NCBI GenBank assembly: GCA_019637855.1
Contig: JAHBUX010000001.1
Coordinates: 519,337 to 583,336 of the forward strand
Reading direction: 5' to 3'
From: Bdellovibrionales bacterium
GTDB taxonomy: Bacteria; Bdellovibrionota; Bdellovibrionia; Bdellovibrionales; UBA1609
DNA length: 64,000 nt
Shown here: piece by piece, positions 1 to 7,493 of the stretch
How positions within the stretch are numbered: the stretch's first letter is position 1
How the letters are laid out: every line of letters starts with the position of its first letter
Program-made: the position numbers and the translations under genes
The notes under the pieces: generated by a model
What the model saw: the letters and a program-made list of their open reading frames with translations, nothing else
The model's database searches: none
What the model was told of the DNA's origin: nothing

Positions 1-1484
1 ACATTGACAGCCTCAACAAAGCTTTCGTCGTGCGAGATAAGTATCAGCGCGCCTGTATACGCTTGTAGCAAGCCTTCTAAAAACTCGATGTTCACCAAAT
101 CCAGATTGTTGGTGGGCTCGTCCAGAATCAACAGCTCCGGCACGGCGCCGCTAAGATAGGCACAGGCCAACGTTGCGCGCAGTCGCTCGCCTCCGCTGAG
201 ATCTTTGGCTTTCAAAAACACCGAGTCGGCGGGAAATAGAAATTTGGCCAATCCGCTGCGAATCTCACTTTCGCTTAGGGTCGATTTCTCTCGTACGTTT
301 GCGAAGACATCGCGCTCATCGTCGAGCTGAGCACACCTCTGATCGACATAGAGGCACTTTATCTTTCCAAAGTTTAAACGCCCGCGGGTCTCGGCATTCA
401 TTAGATCACCCAGAGCCGCTTTCAATAGACTGGATTTCCCGGAGCCGTTCGCACCTCGAATCACGGCGCGTACGGGCCCGCGCCAGGTGAAGGTTAGATT
501 CTCGGAGTAAAGCCATGAGTTCGCGCCGTACCGTAAGTTGAAATCCTCGGCCTGTAGGATCAAACGCTGATTGTCGACCCGCACGGTGGGAAGGTCCGCA
601 TACATCTGCGGATCGATCTTCAATCGAGAATAGGCCTCATAAGCTTCACTCACAGCCCGCTCAGCGCGCTCCGACGTGGTTACGTCTATGGCTCCATAAG
701 TCACTTCGGCTTTTCTCTTCAAGCCACCCGCAAGAATTCTTGGCATTCCTCCTCGCGCGGCTTCGGCAGCGCCTTTTCGGCTGCGTTTGTCTTGGCGCGC
801 GAGAGCTTTTCGCCGTTCTTCATCGAGGCGTGTGCGCAGCTGCTTGGCGGATTCAAGTTGTTGCCCTAGGCGGGTGCGCTCGGCGGAGCGCTCTTGACGA
901 TAGCGCTCCCAGCCGAAGCCAAACTGCGCTAAGCCTTGATTGGAAAGCTCTAAAATTTCGTCTGCCAAACGCAAGATTTCACGATCATGCGCAATCAGCA
1001 AGATTCCACCCCGAAACTCGCGGATCAGGGTCTCAACGGCAGCGCGGCCGTCGCGGTCGAGATCGTTTGTCGGCTCGTCCAGCACCAAGAAATCCGGGTC
1101 CGCCACCAGTTCGGCGGCAATCCGCACACGCATCCACTCACCGCCGCTCAACTGCGAGCATAGGCGCGAGTATTCGATATTTTCGGTCAGGCGCTCAGAT
1201 AGCGATTCCCATTGGATGCGACGGCTCTCGATAAATTCCTCAACGGAGATGTCGGGTGCAACCAGTCGTTGCGCAACAACGGCTACACGTCCATGGTTGC
1301 GAATGCGCCCCTGTGTAGGTTGAAGATCGCCGGTCAGTAGGCGAGCCAAGGTTGTTTTTCCGACGCCGTTGGGTCCGACGAGAGCGTAGACCTTGCGGTC
1401 AAAAGACAAATTCAGATCAGAGAAAATTTTGCGGCCGTTCGGGAACTCGAACGCAACGCCGCTGAATATGGCGGTGGCAGACAT
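1..1484 (-). CDS. ABC-F family ATPase (3' end outside window)
   Basis: Soluble protein with two ATP-binding cassettes and no membrane segment, the pattern of ABC-F translation factors that act on the ribosome. The first cassette has Walker A GPNGVGKTT (residues 37-45), signature LSGGE (112-116) and Walker B LVLDEPTND (133-141). A basic coiled linker follows, then a second cassette with GANGSGKSS, LSGGER and LLILDEPTNNLD. The ATG at 1484 begins MSATAIFSG and follows a GAGG motif. About 494 codons are inside the window; the family is usually 520-640 residues, so only the C-terminal tail is missing. The exact subfamily (resistance type or housekeeping) cannot be told from this. Confidence 0.93.
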   Translation of the reverse strand, partial: MSATAIFSGVAFEFPNGRKIFSDLNLSFDRKVYALVGPNGVGKTTLARLLTGDLQPTQGRIRNHGRVAVVAQRLVAPDISVEEFIESRRIQWESLSERLTENIEYSRLCSQLSGGEWMRVRIAAELVADPDFLVLDEPTNDLDRDGRAAVETLIREFRGGILLIAHDREILRLADEILELSNQGLAQFGFGWERYRQERSAERTRLGQQLESAKQLRTRLDEERRKALARQDKRSRKGAAEAARGGMPRILAGGLKRKAEVTYGAIDVTTSERAERAVSEAYEAYSRLKIDPQMYADLPTVRVDNQRLILQAEDFNLRYGANSWLYSENLTFTWRGPVRAVIRGANGSGKSSLLKAALGDLMNAETRGRLNFGKIKCLYVDQRCAQLDDERDVFANVREKSTLSESEIRSGLAKFLFPADSVFLKAKDLSGGERLRATLACAYLSGAVPELLILDEPTNNLDLVNIEFLEGLLQAYTGALILISHDESFVEAVN

Positions 1485-1632
1485 AGAAAAACCTCACGCG
1501 AAGCATGTAAAGAGAATTGGACGGATAAGAATGGAGGTTTTTTATGAACGCATATATCTCTGGGTTGACCAGAGGAACTCAGTTTATTCCAGATTGAGCG
1601 CAAAACCAAGTCCGGTTTGTCCCTAGTTCAAA

Positions 1633-2559
1633 ATGAGACTATATGTTGATCAGGAGCGTCCTTTGCCACTCTTGCTTTGTATATTTATCGGAGGTATTTC
1701 CGCGCCTTATTTTTCTTTGGCGCCGGTCATGTCTGTCGCTGGCGGCATTTACCTTTTATTCTCCGGTCTCGAGATCAATCTTCGCCAGATAGGTAAAGAA
1801 AGTTCGGTCATAGGGAAGTTGTGGATCGGGGGATTTGTGCCGCCTTTCTTGGTGGGCTTGATTCTACCCTACATATTCCCGCATTTGTTTGCGAGTCCCG
1901 AGGGGCTGGACCATCATGCCACAGCTTTCATTGTCGGCATTGCTTTGTCGGTGTCGGCGGTGCCGGTCGTTATTAAAATTATCGAGGAGATCGGTTGGCG
2001 GGGAACTTTGCGCGCGCAACGCGTGATCTTTACCGCCGTGCTTTGTGACATCGCGGCTTGGTTGTTGTTTTTCTTTGTCCTGCCGCCAGAGGGACACACG
2101 TCTTGGTTATTGACCCACTGGTCTCTGCTTATGTTTTTTATCGGCCTTGCGTTGACGGCCGCGTGGCCTGCTTTGTTGGGACGGATTTCTCTGTTTATGA
2201 AGCTCAATAAGTGGGTGATTGGATCGATCTTCTTTATCGGCATTGGTCAGACGTTGAAGTTGGATATGGGAATCAACCTTGCGCAGATCGCTTTGATATT
2301 TGTGGCCGCCACGGGCTCAAAGCTTTTCGGCGTTTGGACGGCGGCGAAGTATTTGAAGTTTCCGCGGGAAGAGGCCTTTGCTTTGCCCCTCGCTCTGAAC
2401 GCTCGCGGAGCGATGGAAGTGATCATGGCCAAGTTCGCCTTGAATGCGGGCGTGATCACCAGCGAACTGTTTGTCAGTTTGGTCGTGATGGCACTAGGAA
2501 CTAGCCTGATTATTAAGCCGATCCTTCGTTGGCGTCAGAAGAGGAATTTTCATACATAG
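1633..2559 (+). CDS. CPA2-type cation:proton antiporter, short
   Basis: Integral membrane protein of the Na+/H+ exchanger (CPA2, KefB/NapA-like) superfamily. Hallmarks are FSGLEINL near residue 45, ALSVSAVPVV in an unwound-helix segment, a CDIAAW helix where many relatives carry an Asp-Asp or Asp-Asn pair, FFIGIGQTLKLDM, and LNARGAMEVIMAKFALNAG near the C-terminus. At 308 residues it is shorter than the usual 380-plus, and the first one or two helices appear to be missing. The start is weak: there is no clear ribosome-binding site before 1633, and an in-frame TAG lies at 1624-1626. It may be a natural short form, a degraded gene, or a gene with an unrecognised start. The transported ion cannot be predicted. 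Confidence 0.8.
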   Translation: MRLYVDQERPLPLLLCIFIGGISAPYFSLAPVMSVAGGIYLLFSGLEINLRQIGKESSVIGKLWIGGFVPPFLVGLILPYIFPHLFASPEGLDHHATAFIVGIALSVSAVPVVIKIIEEIGWRGTLRAQRVIFTAVLCDIAAWLLFFFVLPPEGHTSWLLTHWSLLMFFIGLALTAAWPALLGRISLFMKLNKWVIGSIFFIGIGQTLKLDMGINLAQIALIFVAATGSKLFGVWTAAKYLKFPREEAFALPLALNARGAMEVIMAKFALNAGVITSELFVSLVVMALGTSLIIKPILRWRQKRNFHT

Positions 2560-2567
2560 TTCAGAGG

Positions 2568-3191
2568 TTATTGCTCTACGCAGAGAATCGTCGTTCCATA
2601 ATAGTTACAAGGATAAATGCTACCGGAAATGGATGAAGAATCCGGCTGGCTGGCAGAGCCTACTTTGCCATTCACATTGCTGTCCGTGAAGCCGGAGCAG
2701 GTGTCGGCCGCGACTGTCCAATCCGCGTTTAGGCCAGTCCAAATGTCATAACCTAAAGCGCTCCACGAGTTAGTTAACGGAAATTCAAATAGGCCAACGT
2801 TGTTGGTGGTACCAATCTCAATGGTTTCGTCGTCAGCGCGTAGGTATTTTGTATTGCGCGCCAAGACCCAGCCGGTGTGCTCACTAACGCCGCCACTGCA
2901 ATTGGCGGTTGTGCAGGCTACGCGGTTGGTGCCGTCGACGAGCAAGGCTTTGTAAGTACCGCCGGTACTTTGCGTGTCGGCTTGGCAGAGGTTGTCTGCT
3001 CCTTCCGGACCTGTTGATCCTGCGCCGGCTGACTTTAAATTGCCACTTTGGTCACTGAGGATAATAAACATTTTCTTTGGAGTTGTTGAGGATGGGGTGG
3101 TTGTTTCGGAGTTGTCGCTGCTACTACAGCCGCCGAGGCTTAAGGGGATTGAGACGAGTAGTAAAATTATCTTATTTTTAACTCCAAACAT
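2568..3191 (-). CDS. Lipoprotein with DUF1554-like domain
   Basis: Predicted lipoprotein: a hydrophobic signal ends in the lipobox SLGGC with Cys22, followed by a Ser/Thr-rich linker. The rest resembles the DUF1554 family (an endostatin/C-type-lectin-like fold known from Leptospira). Matching features are MFIILSDQSG, an NLCQAD segment, YKALLVDGTNR, several paired cysteines and a final ILCVEQ. The ATG at 3191 has a GGAGGA ribosome-binding site. Function is unknown; surface location is inferred from the lipobox. A longer relative lies at 28588-29832. Its 3' end lies 8 bases from that of the convergent antiporter gene. Confidence 0.82.
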   Translation of the reverse strand: MFGVKNKIILLLVSIPLSLGGCSSSDNSETTTPSSTTPKKMFIILSDQSGNLKSAGAGSTGPEGADNLCQADTQSTGGTYKALLVDGTNRVACTTANCSGGVSEHTGWVLARNTKYLRADDETIEIGTTNNVGLFEFPLTNSWSALGYDIWTGLNADWTVAADTCSGFTDSNVNGKVGSASQPDSSSISGSIYPCNYYGTTILCVEQ

Positions 3192-3236
3192 AGTGTCCTC
3201 CGTGTTGTTTATTATGCAGGAGTATTAGGAGTTGTC

Positions 3237-3254
3237 CCCCTACGGCGGTAGGGG
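3237..3254. repeat. Inverted repeat between lipoprotein and kinase genes
   Basis: A perfect 7-bp inverted repeat (CCCCTAC, 4-base loop, GTAGGGG) in the 110-bp region separating two divergent genes. It could be an operator for either gene, for example for the response regulator encoded at 4997-5641, or an RNA hairpin in the kinase leader. No T-tract follows, so it is not an obvious terminator. Confidence 0.45.
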
Positions 3255-3301
3255 ATCAGAAAAAATCCCACGGTACGGAGCGTAGACGGTAAGGCACTCC
3301 G

Positions 3302-5038
3302 ATGATAGCCTTGGCAGCAATGAGTTTCCCGACCTTTATCTTGTTTTTAAACATCAGCATATTCATGGTCAGCATCTTACTGCTGACCAAGATTTTTCCA
3401 TTTCGCAAACGTGCCGAAGTGAAATGGCTGATGGTGATGACACTGTCGTTGTCCCTGATTTCGTTTTGCAGTTTGAATGTTTATATCCAAGAGTCTCTGA
3501 TCGCAAAGACCATATACTCCCGGGCACGCTTCATTGGCTTGGCGGTTTTAGGTCAATCCTGGTTTTTCTTTTTAATTCTGACTTACAGCCGTTATCGGCT
3601 TTTTGCCCGTCGTTGGGTGATCGCTGTCTGTTTGTTGCCGGCTGTGGTGACTATCGGCTTGGTACTCAATCCCCAATGGAGTCCCTGGCTTACTCACAGC
3701 TATGAAATTGTACGCTGGCAAGGGGCATTGCTGGTGTCATTTGCCAACGGCCCGTGGTTTCCGGTTCATATTGTTTCGGCCAATATTTTTGCCTTCGCGG
3801 CTCTAGGTTTTATGTTGATAACCATCTTCCGTTCATCGGGCGTGAAGAGAAAGCAGCTGATAGTCCTTTTTTTGGGAAGTTCATTAAGTCTTTTCATTGA
3901 TGGATATAGTGTGGCCACCAATAGCTCTCTCCGCTGGGCGATGTTTTCGAACGCTACTTTTTTGGTTACCGAAGTGGCGATTTTTTACGCCATTCAGAAA
4001 CATGGTTTGTTGGATTTAGCTCCGATGGCGAAGAATATGATCTTTCACAAGATGCTCGATCCTGTGATTATCTTGGACGATCAACACCGTGTGCTCGATT
4101 TTAACAAAGCAGCAGGCTTAGCTTTTGGAATTTCTGAGGAAGATTTAAGTCAACCTTGGCGTCGGATCACAGAGTTTCAAGACATTTCTGTCAGTGGATC
4201 TCTGTGGGATTGGAATTATTGTTCGCCTACAGGGGAGCGGCGTTCCTACCAGATTCACGTCGTTGATCTAGATCCACGGCGTATGGCTGCGGGGCGGGTG
4301 ATGTTCTTTCGCGATGTTACGGATCAAAAAGAAGTCGAGCAGCGACTGAACAGCGACTTGGACTTTAAAGCGCGGTTGCTCTCGGTTATTGCTCATGATT
4401 TTTCGGCGATTATTCAGACGCAAAGCTCCCTCTCCTCGCATTTGCATAACGAAGTTCACGAGGAGTTGCGTCCCCACGTCGGCGCTTTAACCAGCATTAG
4501 CTTTGCTTCACAGGACTTGATGACCAATATCTTGCGTTGGGCGCGAGCGCAGGAACGCAAATTGGTACCTCTTTGGCGTCCTTTTGAAATCAACACTCTC
4601 ATTAAAGAGGTCGTCAATAATCTTGAGGCGGCTTTGGCCTTGAAGGGTTTGAAGATAAATTTTTTCTCTGAGAACTACCCGCTGATTATTGACGGCGACA
4701 GTGTGATGATCGAGTCTGTGTTGCGCAATCTGCTCACCAACTCTATGCGTGCTTCGCTTTCGGGGACGATCATCAATGTGTCACTCACGAAGGATGAGAG
4801 TCGTGTGCGGGTGACCGTGGAAGATCGTGGCGTGGGGATGAACTCTAGGCAGCTTGCCGTTCTTCTTGGCGAGAGTGAGATGGCTTCGTCGCAACATAGT
4901 TCCGGTGGCTTTGGGATAGGACTTATGATTGCGCGCAAATTTGTCGGACTTCACGGAGGGCTATTGCAGTTCGCCTCTGAGGAGGGAAAGGGAACATTAG
5001 TGACGCTTACGCTGCCCTTGCAAAAACCAAGCGGTTAA
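3302..5038 (+). CDS. Membrane sensor histidine kinase (7TM-PAS-HisKA-HATPase)
   Basis: Sensor kinase of a two-component system. The first ~230 residues form about seven membrane helices, like the 7TM sensor region of some histidine kinases. A PAS-type domain spans ~245-345 (DPVIILDDQHRVLDFNKA). The dimerisation H-box is SVIAHDFS, with His365 as the predicted phosphorylated residue; the usual HELR motif is replaced by HDFS. The ATPase domain has the N-box VLRNLLTNS, G1 VEDRGVGM and G2 GGFGIGLMIA. The ATG at 3302 follows an AAGG motif. Its likely partner is the response regulator encoded on the opposite strand, whose 3' end overlaps this gene by 42 bp. The signal sensed is unknown. Confidence 0.93.
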   Translation: MIALAAMSFPTFILFLNISIFMVSILLLTKIFPFRKRAEVKWLMVMTLSLSLISFCSLNVYIQESLIAKTIYSRARFIGLAVLGQSWFFFLILTYSRYRLFARRWVIAVCLLPAVVTIGLVLNPQWSPWLTHSYEIVRWQGALLVSFANGPWFPVHIVSANIFAFAALGFMLITIFRSSGVKRKQLIVLFLGSSLSLFIDGYSVATNSSLRWAMFSNATFLVTEVAIFYAIQKHGLLDLAPMAKNMIFHKMLDPVIILDDQHRVLDFNKAAGLAFGISEEDLSQPWRRITEFQDISVSGSLWDWNYCSPTGERRSYQIHVVDLDPRRMAAGRVMFFRDVTDQKEVEQRLNSDLDFKARLLSVIAHDFSAIIQTQSSLSSHLHNEVHEELRPHVGALTSISFASQDLMTNILRWARAQERKLVPLWRPFEINTLIKEVVNNLEAALALKGLKINFFSENYPLIIDGDSVMIESVLRNLLTNSMRASLSGTIINVSLTKDESRVRVTVEDRGVGMNSRQLAVLLGESEMASSQHSSGGFGIGLMIARKFVGLHGGLLQFASEEGKGTLVTLTLPLQKPSG

Positions 5039-5641
5039 TTCGGCGGCGTTGCGGATTCCTGTTTTCTCCAGAATGTTGGCGCGGTGAAACCGCACGGTCG
5101 TCAGCGCGCATCCCAATTTTTCGGAAATTTGCTGGTTGGATAGACCCTGAATGATCTCTTGAAGTACTTCGTACTCTCGCGGAGTGAACTCAATGTCTTC
5201 GTGATTCTTCAAAAGTGACGAGGTGAAGGGGTCCATGGCGGGGGTCTTGGGGTTTTTGGAAAAAGCCTCTTCCAATATTTGTTGCAAGTGATCCGAGGAC
5301 GAGATCTTTTGCATAATGCCGCAAACTCCCAGCCGCTTCACCTGGGAAAGGGTGGAGACATTGTCGCAATTGGTGACGACGATGATTTTCAAGTCCGGCC
5401 ACAATTGTTTGAGCTGTTGGATCAGCTCGCCTCCCCCCATATCCGGTAGTCCCAGATCTACTAGAGCCAAATCAGGCTTTTGCTTACGGGCCATACCTAT
5501 GGCCTCTTCACCAGTGGTTGATTTGCGCAGACGCTGTAACCCCGGAATCAAATTTTTGAGGACCACTTCCAGTCCCATCAGAACAAATGGATGATCTTCA
5601 CAGAGAAGAACGTCATGAATTCGCAATTCAGAAGATCGCAT
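4997..5641 (-). CDS. NarL/FixJ-type response regulator
   Basis: DNA-binding response regulator. The receiver domain (about residues 8-130) has the acidic pair Glu15-Asp16, phosphoacceptor Asp62 in LVDLGLPD, Thr90 and Lys112. The C-terminal LuxR-type helix-turn-helix (about 150-212) starts FTPREYEVLQ and contains SNQQISEKLG and TTVRFHRANILEKTG. It is probably phosphorylated by the kinase at 3302-5038. The two genes converge and share 42 bp of coding sequence, which is unusual because such pairs are normally co-directional. Confidence 0.93.
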   Translation of the reverse strand: MRSSELRIHDVLLCEDHPFVLMGLEVVLKNLIPGLQRLRKSTTGEEAIGMARKQKPDLALVDLGLPDMGGGELIQQLKQLWPDLKIIVVTNCDNVSTLSQVKRLGVCGIMQKISSSDHLQQILEEAFSKNPKTPAMDPFTSSLLKNHEDIEFTPREYEVLQEIIQGLSNQQISEKLGCALTTVRFHRANILEKTGIRNAAELTAWFLQGQRKRH

Positions 5642-5698
5642 AAAAAGATCCTAACCACAGATGATCAGAGAGTCAGGATAAGATTTGCATTCGTGCCT

Positions 5699-6652
5699 TC
5701 AAAGAGAAAAGCGCAGTTTAATAGAAAACCCATCGGAGTCGTCGATGGCGACTTTGTCGCTGGTTGAATCGAGAACGGACTTACCTATAAGAAACCGACG
5801 ATCGAATGCATGCGTATAGGACGCGGTAAATCCAAAACGCGGCCCTAGGAACAGACGCAATCCACCGGCCAACTCTTTCTTGTCATAAATCAAGGCCTCA
5901 TCTTCTTTATCAATCAGGTTCTGGTAGGACTTTGGCGCCCATGCGATCGATCCGAATAGCTGAATGGGACCCAAGATGCGAAGGCCAATATCCGATGAAG
6001 CGGCAAAAGGTGAGAGCATCAGCGAGACTGAGAGTGGGTCTGGGCGCCAATTCACAAAGGCGAAAGGCACGCCTAGAAGCAGATGATAGGTTTTGCCTTT
6101 TTCAGAATAGGCGATACCGGGGATCGGAATGTTGTTCAAAGTCGGGCGGTTGTTCGAATAGCTAACGAAATAAATCCAAGAGTGAGTGCTGTAGCTGGCC
6201 CGCTCCCAGGACAGATTTGCGCTTACAATCGCTCTTTTGCCATTGTCCAATAGCTGTGTTCCCGCAGCACCGTAGGTTGCGGATAGCGCGAATTTATTTT
6301 CCATCCAGTCTCTCTGGTTCCAAGAGAAACCGACTTCAGCGCTGCCAAATTCTTGCGGGATTGTAAGCGCACGATCTTGAAATACGATGGGCTTCCCCAA
6401 GCGCAGCTTATCGCCGCGCGCGATAAGTGAGAATGAGGAGTCGCTATTGCTGAACAGTGCACCGTTGAGGCTCATTCGCTGCTCCTCTGTAGTCAGACCA
6501 GGTGACGCTTCCGGTGCGGAGAAGCTTTGGTGCTCGGTCGCCAGGGACAGGCCGGATGAGACGGCTCCGCCCAAGAAGGACATATCTTGCGCGAAGGCGA
6601 GTGCGGGGATCAGTAGGGCGGAGTAGAGGAAGAGTTGAATTACGTGAGTCAT
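5699..6652 (-). CDS. Exported protein, probable outer-membrane beta-barrel
   Basis: Family not recognised with certainty. A signal peptide of about 21 residues ends ALAFA before QDM. The mature part has many alternating polar/hydrophobic strands (ISLR-, FSWNQRDW-, YFVSYSNN-like stretches) and finishes in a strand ending KLRFSL, as expected of a beta-barrel outer-membrane protein. It vaguely resembles DUF6268-type barrels, but I cannot confirm this. It lies 57 bp downstream of the divergently read response regulator start, on the same strand, and may be controlled separately. Confidence 0.65.
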   Translation of the reverse strand: MTHVIQLFLYSALLIPALAFAQDMSFLGGAVSSGLSLATEHQSFSAPEASPGLTTEEQRMSLNGALFSNSDSSFSLIARGDKLRLGKPIVFQDRALTIPQEFGSAEVGFSWNQRDWMENKFALSATYGAAGTQLLDNGKRAIVSANLSWERASYSTHSWIYFVSYSNNRPTLNNIPIPGIAYSEKGKTYHLLLGVPFAFVNWRPDPLSVSLMLSPFAASSDIGLRILGPIQLFGSIAWAPKSYQNLIDKEDEALIYDKKELAGGLRLFLGPRFGFTASYTHAFDRRFLIGKSVLDSTSDKVAIDDSDGFSIKLRFSL

Positions 6653-6812
6653 TGCTTTTTTAAAATCGAGGAAATTTTGCGCAGCAAAATTTGGCGGGCA
6701 CGGGTAGATGACTTTATAACCGGATGCCTATCTTTAGCTGTCTAATCGAAATTAAGCATATCTGAGCCGGCAGAGGAATAGACGCTATCGAACTGAGGAC
6801 ATCAAAAGATTC

Positions 6813-6841
6813 TTGAAATGTACACCCATTTGGTGTACATT
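6813..6841 (+). promoter_or_regulatory. Palindromic operator overlapping promoter of the toxin-antitoxin pair
   Basis: A perfect inverted repeat with 10-bp arms (AATGTACACC / GGTGTACATT, 5-base spacer, 6817-6841) lies immediately before the toxin ATG. TTGAAA at 6813 and TACATT at 6836 are spaced by 17 bases like a -35/-10 pair, so the palindrome fills the promoter spacer and -10. This fits autorepression by the Xre-type antitoxin. If this promoter is used, the mRNA would start at or just after the ATG at 6843. Confidence 0.68.
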
Positions 6842-6842
6842 A

Positions 6843-7127
6843 ATGAATGTGATTAACTCCGTAGAGCTCTCATCCCTTGCGCAGAAGCAGCTTAAAAAAC
6901 TGCCTATGCATATCGTAGTCAGTTTTCAAAACTGGGTTGAGGATGTTGAAGAGCGTGGTCTCGAGGAAGTTCGAAAAATCCCTGGCTACCACGACGAACC
7001 ACTGCGAGGCGAATTAAAGGGATTGCGCTCGATCAGATTGAGCAAAGCTTATCGTGCTTACTATCGAGTTGTGGATGGCGCGATTCGTTTTGTGAACGTT
7101 GAAAGGATAGATAAACATGAATACTAA
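6843..7127 (+). CDS. higB: HigB/RelE-type toxin
   Basis: Small basic protein of the RelE/HigB superfamily, whose members cleave mRNA on the ribosome. Typical features are LAQKQLKKLP near the N-terminus, the segment LKGLRSIRLSKAYRAYYRV, and the C-terminal strand IRFVNVERIDKHEY, where His and Tyr are usual in active-site ends. The ATG at 6843 lies 2 bases after the operator palindrome; an upstream TTG at 6813 would place the palindrome inside the gene and is less likely, and a GTG at 6849 is also possible. It overlaps the antitoxin gene by 11 bp. The toxin-first order is typical of higBA. Confidence 0.85.
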   Translation: MNVINSVELSSLAQKQLKKLPMHIVVSFQNWVEDVEERGLEEVRKIPGYHDEPLRGELKGLRSIRLSKAYRAYYRVVDGAIRFVNVERIDKHEY

Positions 7128-7428
7128 AAAAAGTCCGACCAGAAAATTCCTGGAAAAACTCACGGGTGGCCCTGTCACTCTCGGTAAATTAATCGAGGCG
7201 ATTCGTTTAGGCGAAGAAGTTTCTCAAGCCGAATTTGCCAAACGCTTGAAAATCTCGCGCTCACATCTCAATGACATCGAAAAGGGAAATAAGGCCGTCA
7301 GCCCAGAGCGAGCCTCGCGTTTTGCACATGCTCTGGGCCATTCCGAAGAAAGATTCGTTGAATTAGCTCTACAATCGCTTGTCGATGAAGCAGGCCTTAA
7401 ACTTAAAGTCGTGGTCGACGTTGCTTAA
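7117..7428 (+). CDS. higA: Xre-family antitoxin (HigA-like)
   Basis: 103-residue helix-turn-helix protein that should neutralise the preceding toxin and repress the operon. The HTH runs about residues 24-85: LGKLIEAIRLGEEVSQAEFA, then LKISRSHLNDIEKGNKAVSP, where the recognition helix lies. It starts inside the toxin gene (11-bp overlap), so the two are translationally coupled. Binding to the palindrome at 6817-6841 is inferred from position and symmetry. Confidence 0.87.
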   Translation: MNTKKSPTRKFLEKLTGGPVTLGKLIEAIRLGEEVSQAEFAKRLKISRSHLNDIEKGNKAVSPERASRFAHALGHSEERFVELALQSLVDEAGLKLKVVVDVA

Positions 7429-7447
7429 TTATTTTTCTTTTTCGGTA

Positions 7448-7478
7448 TTGACCCTAACCTTGCGTCAACCTTTAGCCT
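7448..7478 (+). promoter_or_regulatory. MerR-type promoter with long spacer
   Basis: TTGACC (7448-7453) and TAGCCT (7473-7478) are 19 bases apart. MerR-family regulators characteristically act on promoters with 19-20 base spacers. The spacer contains TTGAC/GTCAA arms (7448-7452, 7464-7468) and a direct AACCTT repeat. The start codon of the MerR-type gene follows at 7494, so autoregulation is likely. Confidence 0.5.
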
Positions 7479-7493
7479 GCTTTTGAGGTTGGG

